From Arthrobacter sp. FB24 (GTDB taxonomy: Bacteria; Actinomycetota; Actinomycetes; Actinomycetales; Micrococcaceae): DNA of 64,000 bases. The translations under genes and the position numbers were made by a program. The stretch lies in the NCBI RefSeq assembly GCF_000196235.1, contig NC_008541.1, positions 4,030,001 to 4,094,000 on the forward strand, read 5' to 3'. Each line of letters begins with the position of its first letter. Positions within the stretch are counted from its first letter, which is position 1. Of this stretch, positions 42,483 to 49,943 are shown piece after piece. The notes under the pieces were generated by a model, which was not told the origin of the DNA, did no database searches, and saw only the letters and a list, made by a program, of their open reading frames with translations.

Positions 42483-43442
42483 TCAGGCTGAAATGGTATT
42501 TCTCTGCGAACTAGGAGTATCACCTTGTAAGGTTTTCGATTCACGGACAACGCGAGGACAAGCAAACCGTTCAAAGTCAGCGATGTCTAACTTCTCCGGA
42601 ACCTTCGGGTGAACACCCTCCCAAGAACACGCCATCGCTCCGAGCGATTGTCCCTTCGCAACTGCACGCGAGACACCCTCGGTGCTAAGCCCCTCGGTAG
42701 ATTGAGCCGAAAAGAGACTGTCGAGTAGGCCGGCCGTGGTCCAGTCTCCTGCACCAGCAGAATCGACTTTGCTTGGTACTGCTTCCGGCGGGAAGTGCGT
42801 CCATAGGGCTTCTTTGGCAAAGCGAACTTGAGCACCTTCGGAGCCCCGAGTTTCCACTAGCGTTGCGCTGCTGTCGGCAAGACGATCTATGAACGAAGAT
42901 GAACGTTCCGAACTGAATTTCACTAGTTGTGCAGCGTTAATCGCTCTATCGAATAGCTGAGGTCTTCCCAGTCCTGCGGGCTCAAAGACTACGAAAGTTC
43001 CCTGACCAGCCCATGACTCTGCAATAGCGAGCGTAAAAAGGCTAGGGCGGTCAAAAAAGAACACGTCCGGAGGCGGCAGTTCAAGGACAAGCGACCGCGC
43101 CTTCTCGTTTGGGGTTGGACGGTGCTTCGCGAAGGCAGTGGCACAAATAGGACAACGAAAGCGCCAAACGTGGTCGCCGCGGTGTTCGATTTGAAGGACC
43201 ACCGGTGTTGTCCACTCTTCATCTTGGCGAAGGTGGACAACGCCCACGCCCTCGCCTTCCAACTCCGACTTAAGAAACTCGCCGGCGGGATCGGCACCAA
43301 TTGTGCCAATCAACTGAGTTTTCCACCCCAACCCTTGAAGTGCCCTAGCGACGTTCGTAGCCGTACCACCGGACGAAACACTCATTCCGTTACCCATGAT
43401 CACGTCGACGGCGCTGAAGCCGCTACTTACAAATGTTCGCAC
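42483..43442 (-). CDS. PfkB/ribokinase family carbohydrate or nucleoside kinase
   Basis: This 319-residue kinase has the PfkB substrate motif GGTATNVARA at 25-34, the ATP-site pattern ETRGSEGA near 197-204 and the C-terminal signature DSAGAGD at 227-233, with D233 as catalytic base. The protein carries an unusual CPIC motif at 97-100 in a lid region that otherwise lacks cysteines. Family members phosphorylate ribose, adenosine or related sugars. It is the last gene of the six-gene island operon, 69 nt after the SIS-HAD gene. Its GTG start has GGAG 8 nt upstream. The low-GC codon choice matches the island and not metH. Confidence 0.88.
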   Translation of the reverse strand: MRTFVSSGFSAVDVIMGNGMSVSSGGTATNVARALQGLGWKTQLIGTIGADPAGEFLKSELEGEGVGVVHLRQDEEWTTPVVLQIEHRGDHVWRFRCPICATAFAKHRPTPNEKARSLVLELPPPDVFFFDRPSLFTLAIAESWAGQGTFVVFEPAGLGRPQLFDRAINAAQLVKFSSERSSSFIDRLADSSATLVETRGSEGAQVRFAKEALWTHFPPEAVPSKVDSAGAGDWTTAGLLDSLFSAQSTEGLSTEGVSRAVAKGQSLGAMACSWEGVHPKVPEKLDIADFERFACPRVVRESKTLQGDTPSSQRNTISA

Positions 43443-43511
43443 GAGGTGGCTCCGGTCATCGTAGCTTTCCGGCTTGGTTCGCCGGTCGGGACGTCGTAGT
43501 TTGTCACCACG

Positions 43512-45356
43512 TCAATGATCGCTGTTTTTCAGCAATAGATACAGTTGGCTCTTACTCAAGGTCAACTTAGAGAGCGTCTCAACTAGCGCTCGCGGGCCCC
43601 TTGACCCAGCGCTGGCGATGTTCCAGCACCTTGTAGGATCAGCCGAACACGCGTCGACCGACACAGTCATTGTATTGGCGCCAAGCAGCGTGAAATCATT
43701 CCCACCGGGTTGGCCCTGGTCTCCGATTGCCAGTGCAGATCCGTGACGGGTGATGATGTCCGCTAAGACCCTCTCCTTCCCGTATTTATAGTCGGTAATG
43801 TCAACGCTGTGGCCGCTGGAGGCAACTCGCGCAGAATGGCTGTCGTCGTCGACCAGTGCGATCACAAGCTCCCGGAGTGAATTTGAGGTCATTTTCCGAC
43901 TGTCACTCGTGACCGTAATTTGGGAGGGCCTGACCCGGACGCTGATCAATCTTCTGTCCGAGAACGGTTTTAGCCGATCCTGCAGTCGCCCGAACCAGTC
44001 CGGGGCTTCGTTGCGCGATTCACGCAGATCTTCGCTAAGTTCCTGTTGCCAGGCGCCGTTGTGCAGTCCCATCGAAATCATGGGCCAGAACTGACGCGGT
44101 ACCCATCTTCTAAGATCCTCGTGAAGGCTACCCCCTCGGCCTGAAGCGAAAGCCAATGGAATACCGCCAGCGACCACGCCCACAAGTGCAGTTTGAACTG
44201 TTGAGTCAGGTAAGTCATATCGACCAGCGGTGGTGACACACGTTCCGTCGTAGTCAAGAACCAGCGCCTTGACGGGTTTGGAGCGGAGGTCAGCAACCCA
44301 CGCTGAGTATTCGGCCGAGTACAGCTCCCAAGCCTCTTTAGAGCCGATTTCAAAGCCAGCAGCCTGAACCTTTCGCAATACAGGCCCGACTTTCTGAATA
44401 GGGTACAGACGCTTGAACGGCAAATGGTACAAAGAGCGACCATAGGCCGGAACCTGAGGCCTGCTAGGTTCGACCATCTGAATAGCAGCGGCTTCCGCAG
44501 GCAAGTTCATTGCGCCTGCCAGCAAGTCCAACGCCGCGGCAGAACCCGTTAGCAGCGTCTCAATTCTGTGAACGCTGAGCCGGTCGGGAAGAGTTGCGAT
44601 TGTCTTAGCTGCCAGGGCGGCGGACGATGGACTCACTAGTGCCACAACGGTCGTTGTTTCTGATCGGCGCTCCAAACCCACGTGTCGCCCGTGCGCCAGG
44701 TTTCTGTAGTCGGCAAGCTGAACGGAGCTTAAACCAAGTTCGTGCATGCGCGTCTCAATGTCGACGGCTGCCGCTCGGCCGTCTTGGGCATGGAGAACTA
44801 AGAGCCGCTCCATAATTGTTTTACGAATTGTCACGCAGACATTCGGTAAGACTCGCGGCAAGTCTTCTCTGTAAAGCCGTGTCACTACAGCCGCCATGAC
44901 GAGCACACTCTGCGTAGCAAGAAAGCCGTCTTGAATTTGGCTGGGAACAGTCACAACAGTTACGGAAGGTTCCGACATGGGGGTGCTAAGTTCTGACTGT
45001 ACCCGCTGGGTGACCATGACAACTGGCACACCGTGAGCCAGAGCATGAGAAATAGCCATTCCAGTATCGGGGTGCTTTGCGCGGGCAGAAAATATTATCA
45101 GGGCAGCATTACAGGTTCTGCCGACAACTTCCACGAACTTAAGAGGTGTCAGGGCGAGAGCGAAGGCTCCAGTCGATCGATGATGTAGGTCCGCAGCGTG
45201 CTCCGCCGCTGGCATCGTTCCACCGCTGCCGACCGCATATAGCGGTCTACCCCGAAGCACCTCATATGCCGAATATAGTTGTCTCTCGTCCGGCTGCGTA
45301 AGTGCAGCTTCATAGGCTGACTGAAGCCCATCGAGCTCGTCATTGTAGTTGGCCAA
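43512..45356 (-). CDS. SIS-HAD fusion protein (sugar-phosphate binding plus phosphatase)
   Basis: This 614-residue protein has an N-terminal sugar-isomerase (SIS) region, with the phosphosugar-loop-like GSGGT at 43-47 and a following ALIIFSARAKHPDTGMA block. A second Rossmann-like part follows near 225-290. The C-terminal half is a HAD-superfamily phosphatase with all four motifs: DYDGT near 365 (nucleophile Asp), ASGRGG, the lysine in YKYGKERV, and GDQGQPGGNDF near 545. The HAD part resembles the Cof/mannosyl-3-phosphoglycerate or sucrose-phosphatase type. A TTG start with GGAAAGG upstream follows the next gene's stop by 18 nt. Fusion of SIS and HAD implies recognition and dephosphorylation of a phosphorylated sugar or nucleotide, probably that made by the adjacent kinase. 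Confidence 0.85.
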   Translation of the reverse strand: MANYNDELDGLQSAYEAALTQPDERQLYSAYEVLRGRPLYAVGSGGTMPAAEHAADLHHRSTGAFALALTPLKFVEVVGRTCNAALIIFSARAKHPDTGMAISHALAHGVPVVMVTQRVQSELSTPMSEPSVTVVTVPSQIQDGFLATQSVLVMAAVVTRLYREDLPRVLPNVCVTIRKTIMERLLVLHAQDGRAAAVDIETRMHELGLSSVQLADYRNLAHGRHVGLERRSETTTVVALVSPSSAALAAKTIATLPDRLSVHRIETLLTGSAAALDLLAGAMNLPAEAAAIQMVEPSRPQVPAYGRSLYHLPFKRLYPIQKVGPVLRKVQAAGFEIGSKEAWELYSAEYSAWVADLRSKPVKALVLDYDGTCVTTAGRYDLPDSTVQTALVGVVAGGIPLAFASGRGGSLHEDLRRWVPRQFWPMISMGLHNGAWQQELSEDLRESRNEAPDWFGRLQDRLKPFSDRRLISVRVRPSQITVTSDSRKMTSNSLRELVIALVDDDSHSARVASSGHSVDITDYKYGKERVLADIITRHGSALAIGDQGQPGGNDFTLLGANTMTVSVDACSADPTRCWNIASAGSRGPRALVETLSKLTLSKSQLYLLLKNSDH

Positions 45357-45374
45357 GTGGAGCCCTTTCCAAAG

Positions 45375-46463
45375 CTACTTATAGGGCTTTCCTGTGAGCC
45401 ACGCGGTATAAATCCAAGGCTCGCGGTCAACGGGACCAGAGCCGTCAAGTCGATAGGCCATAGGTCGGACGTGGCCGACCACGATATTGGCCTCATGGGC
45501 TGCTAAAAGAACCCCCAGGCTAAGGATCTTACTCGTGTGCTCGCTGACGACGATCGTGGCCCCTCCCAACGGTGCCAACGCGGTCCTATATCGATCTGCG
45601 AGCCAAACCAACTGGCGGTATAGATCGAAGGGATTCGTCTCTGATGCGTACAACACATTTCTGGGTTCAAACTGCAGTTCATCGATAAGCAACGCCCGAT
45701 GCTCAAGTACGAGTTCGTCGCCTCTCCTAGGATTCCTCGAGGGAAACGGGAGTACCGGACAGACTTCGTCCGGCTCCAAGAGGTTTGTTAGTGCTCTCAA
45801 TTCTTCCCCGGCGCCAGCACCCAGGACAGGGACCCAAATGCAAGTTTTGGAGACATCGGGCAGTCGTTCGAAGCCCGCAAGCGTCCCCGGCGCATCGAGG
45901 CCGCTGGCAATGATTCTCGCATCCGTGGAAACATCTTCGGACACAGTGACTAGAAGATTACCGTCAAAGCGCCTCCCATCGGCAACATCTGGCAGCGATT
46001 GCTGGAGAAGCAGTTGGAGTACGGTGAACGATATGGATGACGGAAGACCGCTCATGTCGACAATTACTGTGTCAAACTCCAAAACACGGTGTTCTGCCTG
46101 CAACTGCCGGCTTAACACAGTGCCGACAGTGTTGGGATCAAGCACCTGCGGTGAATCTAAAATCGTGAGCTGACTTCCGAAAAGTCTTTGAAGCTCTGCT
46201 TCATTTTCCGTAGCCGCAGCTTCTGCATCGTCATGTTCTCCACTAACGCTGGGCTTGAGGGCCAAGACGGTAAGACCGCCCCAATGCTGCTCAGCGATCA
46301 AACGTGGTGTGTCCAAGGTCCTAGGATCAAATCCTGCCCCACATATCAGAAGAGAGGATTCGCCTTCTTTGCACACTTCATTCCACAGAATTTGGCTCTT
46401 CTCCGTGCCATCTGCGAACACATAGTCATACCAGCGGAGCTGTGCTGAGGCCGCGGTGGTCAT
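45375..46463 (-). CDS. Unrecognised Rossmann-like protein of the island
   Basis: I do not recognise this 362-residue protein. It alternates hydrophobic strands and amphipathic helices in an alpha/beta layout: ESSLLICGAGFDPRTL near 35-50, DTVIVDMSGLPSSISF near 132-147 and GGATIVVSEHTSKIL near 305-320. There is no P-loop, no membrane segment and no cysteine cluster. The ATG at 46463 overlaps the stop of the ATPase gene by 4 nt (ATGA), so it is translated with that partner and should work with it. A Rossmann-type sensor of a nucleotide or sugar-phosphate signal is a reasonable guess. A restricted family shared with similar islands would be expected. Confidence 0.85.
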   Translation of the reverse strand: MTTAASAQLRWYDYVFADGTEKSQILWNEVCKEGESSLLICGAGFDPRTLDTPRLIAEQHWGGLTVLALKPSVSGEHDDAEAAATENEAELQRLFGSQLTILDSPQVLDPNTVGTVLSRQLQAEHRVLEFDTVIVDMSGLPSSISFTVLQLLLQQSLPDVADGRRFDGNLLVTVSEDVSTDARIIASGLDAPGTLAGFERLPDVSKTCIWVPVLGAGAGEELRALTNLLEPDEVCPVLPFPSRNPRRGDELVLEHRALLIDELQFEPRNVLYASETNPFDLYRQLVWLADRYRTALAPLGGATIVVSEHTSKILSLGVLLAAHEANIVVGHVRPMAYRLDGSGPVDREPWIYTAWLTGKPYK

Positions 46464-48508
46464 TTGGGCCACCCCTCCAGAGTGCTGAGAGGCATCGTAG
46501 GATCCGGGGCTGGCTGGACCCCGCCAATCTGTCGAGCGATTTCAATTTTTCGGGCTAACTTGGTGATTGATTGTTCTCGAAAACCGCCCCTTTGCAGAGG
46601 AAGGTCGAAATGGGGACACAAGAGTCGATTCAGATAAAATACTGACCATTTTTGGCCTTTAGCGCTAGTTCCTTCAGATGACATTTCCAGCAGGTTGTTT
46701 GCCACCGCCGATGACAGTGCTCGAGAAAGACGCTCGTAGCGAGCATCAGGACCGCGACCGTCCTTTCGGCCAAAAAGAAAAGAACGCTCGTGCATGGCAA
46801 TTGCAGTGCCGGTTACACCAGGAGCATAAGGAGCTGTGGATCTATATGTCTCCAGACGACTGTGGTCAGCGACGGTGTGCAATAAGGCCAGCACATCCTG
46901 CCCATGCGCAACGCGACGAACTACAGCCTCCCACAGCTGCTTACTGGACCGACGTACACGTTGATCTTGCTCTGCCGCGCTAAGGTAGGGGCCGGTTCGC
47001 CTGCGCTGAGCAACCGCCGATGTCATCAGGTCAAACATGTCGCCGCCAAGGCTCAAATATTGTTCGACGTTTCGGCTAGAAAGGTCGGCAAGGGTTTCAT
47101 GACCTGTGTAATACGGCAAATTAAACTCGGTGGCCAGGAATAGCCGCGCAGCGCCCTTTGTACTTGACGACGACATGCGTGTTGCCTGACCAGCTTCAAT
47201 TTCATATTCGAAAAGTGCAGGCTGGGAACGCCTCACATCCCTTTCGATAAGAATCTGGAGTTCTCGCCAATCTAGAGCGGCTTCTAAGCGATCCACACCA
47301 GCTTGTCTGCCCTCGGCGGCTGACAGCCACCCGGCGTATCGAGGATTAGCAGCAACAAGAGTCCGGAGTTCGGCCGCAACGGCATCAAAGACTTCCTTCC
47401 TGCGGCCGGCAGGAATTTGTTCGGCTGTACTAAGGAGAGTCGTGAAGGGTTCATGGATATTCAACGACGCCAAGCGCACCTGCGCGCGACTGTCCGCGAT
47501 ACCTCCGAGAATTCTACCCAGCCGTGTTGAATGTCCCCCCTTTGCGCCTGCAGTGAGTTCGTCTTCCAAAGCAACCATTTGATAGTCGCGACCGTCAGTG
47601 GTGCCCGTCAGAAGTTCATGATCCGGAACAGCGTCTTTGCGCTCCGCAATCCACCTGCCCAAGTTGTTGGCTCGGTCCAAAAGTTGAGTATACAGAGCCT
47701 CGCGTTGCGCCACCTCAAGCTCGTGCACATCATCGAAAAGGACAACAGGCCTATAGTCAACAACACGTCCATCAATTTCGATTTTGACATTCCCCAACAG
47801 CGGCAGGGCGTACAGTCGGGAATGACCTGTCTCCGATTCCCATTCAACTGGCAATAACGAATCCAGCAGAGAAAGGACGCTTCGTTCTTTATTGCGCACG
47901 ATGCCGAGAAGCGTCTCACCGTCGATACCATCAGAATCTCGGGCCGAAAGCGCACTATCCTTATATGAGTCATCGATCTGAGCCAGTGCTTCTCTGGCTG
48001 ACTCACCCTCTGATCCTTCTCGTGGAATGAGGCGCAGACGCTTGGCATCCAAAGGAAAACGTAGTCCACTCGCGGACATAACTGCCTCCACAGCGCGAGC
48101 AATTATTCGCGCGTCCAGAAGCTTGAAGAATATTTTTTGATTGCCGATTCCGCTTGGTCCCAGGTCAATTAGCGACCTGTAATCTTTTCCTACACTGACC
48201 AAAACGCCGAGGATCCGCAACTTCCCGTTGCCTATGACATCAAGATCCTCCAAGGCTCTGCGAAGTGCCCTTATTGCGTCGTCAGGGTTGTCAATTCGGG
48301 TAATAGCGTTGAGGGACTCAGGCGTCAGCAGGCGAAGAATGGAAGTCTTACCGGCACCCGGCGCACTGCGAAGGACGACAAGTCTGTTCCAAGCACTTTC
48401 CGCGGGCGGTAAGACTTCCAACATACCCACACTGAAAGTCCGGATAAAGCTTATATGGTCGCGTTGCTGCTCGGTGAAGCGAAGGCGAAACGGATTCCCC
48501 ACGACCAC
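46460..48508 (-). CDS. P-loop ATPase, ORC/CDC6- or STAND-like (682 aa)
   Basis: This 682-residue ATPase has Walker A SAPGAGKTS at 48-56 and Walker B VVLFDDVHEL near 253-262. A long helical C-terminal region follows, ending in a probable winged-helix section (VFYLNRLLCPHFDLPLQRGG). The layout resembles ORC/CDC6-type or STAND ATPases of predicted defence islands. Its GTG start overlaps the stop of the phosphoribosyltransferase-like gene by 1 nt (TAGTG), and its stop overlaps the following gene by 4 nt. With the second ATPase at 49944 it may form the sensor or switch of the system. Whether it binds DNA cannot be told from sequence alone. Confidence 0.85.
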   Translation of the reverse strand: MVVGNPFRLRFTEQQRDHISFIRTFSVGMLEVLPPAESAWNRLVVLRSAPGAGKTSILRLLTPESLNAITRIDNPDDAIRALRRALEDLDVIGNGKLRILGVLVSVGKDYRSLIDLGPSGIGNQKIFFKLLDARIIARAVEAVMSASGLRFPLDAKRLRLIPREGSEGESAREALAQIDDSYKDSALSARDSDGIDGETLLGIVRNKERSVLSLLDSLLPVEWESETGHSRLYALPLLGNVKIEIDGRVVDYRPVVLFDDVHELEVAQREALYTQLLDRANNLGRWIAERKDAVPDHELLTGTTDGRDYQMVALEDELTAGAKGGHSTRLGRILGGIADSRAQVRLASLNIHEPFTTLLSTAEQIPAGRRKEVFDAVAAELRTLVAANPRYAGWLSAAEGRQAGVDRLEAALDWRELQILIERDVRRSQPALFEYEIEAGQATRMSSSSTKGAARLFLATEFNLPYYTGHETLADLSSRNVEQYLSLGGDMFDLMTSAVAQRRRTGPYLSAAEQDQRVRRSSKQLWEAVVRRVAHGQDVLALLHTVADHSRLETYRSTAPYAPGVTGTAIAMHERSFLFGRKDGRGPDARYERLSRALSSAVANNLLEMSSEGTSAKGQKWSVFYLNRLLCPHFDLPLQRGGFREQSITKLARKIEIARQIGGVQPAPDPTMPLSTLEGWPK

Positions 48509-49623
48509 TAGGGCCTACCTGGATGATGACGTTCGTGGCGAGGAAACACGCCTAACCATTCACTCAGAGAGTCGTCACTCTTACGTCCTTCGATGGACTC
48601 GTCTTTCCAGATGATGGGCGGAGCGTTGTTCGGAGCGTTGTGGTGGATAACGAGTGGCAAAGCACTTCCTCCGAAGCCATGTGATAGGTCACCGGCAAGG
48701 CCGGAGTGTGCATTATCCCATTCTTCGCGAAAGTACGCCGAACAAAGCTTCCAGAACTCGGGATCGGAGTTTTCCGTCAGAGGAAAGTCATCATCAAAAG
48801 TGTGGGCGGCGACCAACGAAACCTCCGGTTCAAGATAGCCCGCTTCCGCCATTCGGGCTGCTAGCTGCGATTGTGCCAGCTTAGTAAGCAAGTAGAGCAG
48901 AACAATTACGTGGGCATCCTCAGCGATGACTCCGCTGGTTTTGAGATTTGTCACATGGTTATGTATTTTCGGCAATTTGCCTTTCCACCCGTCTCCCTCC
49001 CGTCGAAGCATGGTTGTTCCGCTTCCTGAAAAATCATCAACCACGATGACCAAGCTAAATTTCGCTTCGCCAGGCAAGTTCATTGACTCCAGCGCCTCCG
49101 CAAGTTTTGCACTCATGTCACTGGCCTTTTCGTCATCGACGGTGGAAACCAGATGAAACTGTTCGGTGGAAAGTGGACTTGCACGTCGCAGTTTGTCCAG
49201 ACGTGCGCCATCGCTCATGCCCAGAATCAGTGTCCTGCGCTGGCGGGATAAGAACTCCGGCGAGCTTGCAATCTTTTTCACCGACCATGACGGGATGCCG
49301 AGTTCTGCCGCTACAGCTTTGAGCAAGCGCGGACGCAGCATGTCCTTGTACACGGTGGAAACGAGGTGATCAAGTTCAGTAGCGGAGATATAAGCCAGGC
49401 GGTGTAGAACAAAATTGAGGGCGGTCTCTCGATCTTCTTGCTTAAACTCACTAAGCCATACCGCGAGAGATTCAATAAAGCGAACTCCGGGAGTGTAACC
49501 ACCATAGTCGTCATACTTAATGTCAGCGAGAGTGCGAAGCCGCTGCGTGATTTCGGTGAGGTGAGCAAGGTCCTGGATTCCTGTGACCTCCGCGAGTAGC
49601 TGCTCGGCCAGAAGTGCCTTCAT
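48508..49623 (-). CDS. Phosphoribosyltransferase-like protein of the island
   Basis: This 371-residue protein has a PRPP-binding-type motif VVDDFSGSGTT at 194-204, the classic type I phosphoribosyltransferase hydrophobic-DD-x-x-x-SG-x-T pattern. A first beta-loop TLILGMSDGAR lies at 131-141, and about 125 residues of helical N-terminal domain precede it. A C-terminal extension of about 120 residues is not part of standard purine or pyrimidine enzymes. The ATG has GGAG 7 nt upstream, and the stop overlaps the next gene by 1 nt. It resembles phosphoribosyltransferase-like proteins I recall beside ORC/CDC6 ATPases in predicted conflict systems. It may attach a ribose-phosphate to a base, nucleotide or protein target, which is untested. 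Confidence 0.82.
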   Translation of the reverse strand: MKALLAEQLLAEVTGIQDLAHLTEITQRLRTLADIKYDDYGGYTPGVRFIESLAVWLSEFKQEDRETALNFVLHRLAYISATELDHLVSTVYKDMLRPRLLKAVAAELGIPSWSVKKIASSPEFLSRQRRTLILGMSDGARLDKLRRASPLSTEQFHLVSTVDDEKASDMSAKLAEALESMNLPGEAKFSLVIVVDDFSGSGTTMLRREGDGWKGKLPKIHNHVTNLKTSGVIAEDAHVIVLLYLLTKLAQSQLAARMAEAGYLEPEVSLVAAHTFDDDFPLTENSDPEFWKLCSAYFREEWDNAHSGLAGDLSHGFGGSALPLVIHHNAPNNAPPIIWKDESIEGRKSDDSLSEWLGVFPRHERHHPGRP

Positions 49624-49943
49624 CTATCACTCCAAGTTCTAACCATCACCGCGCGCAGGATTTGCACGTGGCTTCACCGTATCGTAGGAACATGTAGACG
49701 CTTTCTTCTCGTGCATCCAAAACACGTTACGACACTTGTCATGAAGGCTACGGGACAAGCGCGCTGGGAACACTGACCCGTTGGCCGAAAAGACTAGAGG
49801 CCCCGTCGCTGGCCTATCTTCTTCTGAGGCGGAGGACAACCTGCCAACGACGGGGATCTGAGGTTTCCCCGGCGGTACCGATTTCTGTCACCGCAGGGCT
49901 GCCCTTACGCTGCCTGTTTGCCTACGATTATGAAGAATCGGGC
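49624..49943. other. 320-bp intercistronic gap with possible gene remnant
   Basis: This gap separates the second ATPase gene from the phosphoribosyltransferase-like gene, although all other joints in the island are tight. On the minus strand 49639-49839 contains a 66-codon frame (from a TTG) beginning MSSASEEDRPATGPLVF. Its frame continues upstream without a start as PPGKPQIPVVGR, so it could be the tail of a degraded gene or a small unrecognised protein. A separate promoter for the downstream five genes may also lie here. Confidence 0.35.
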
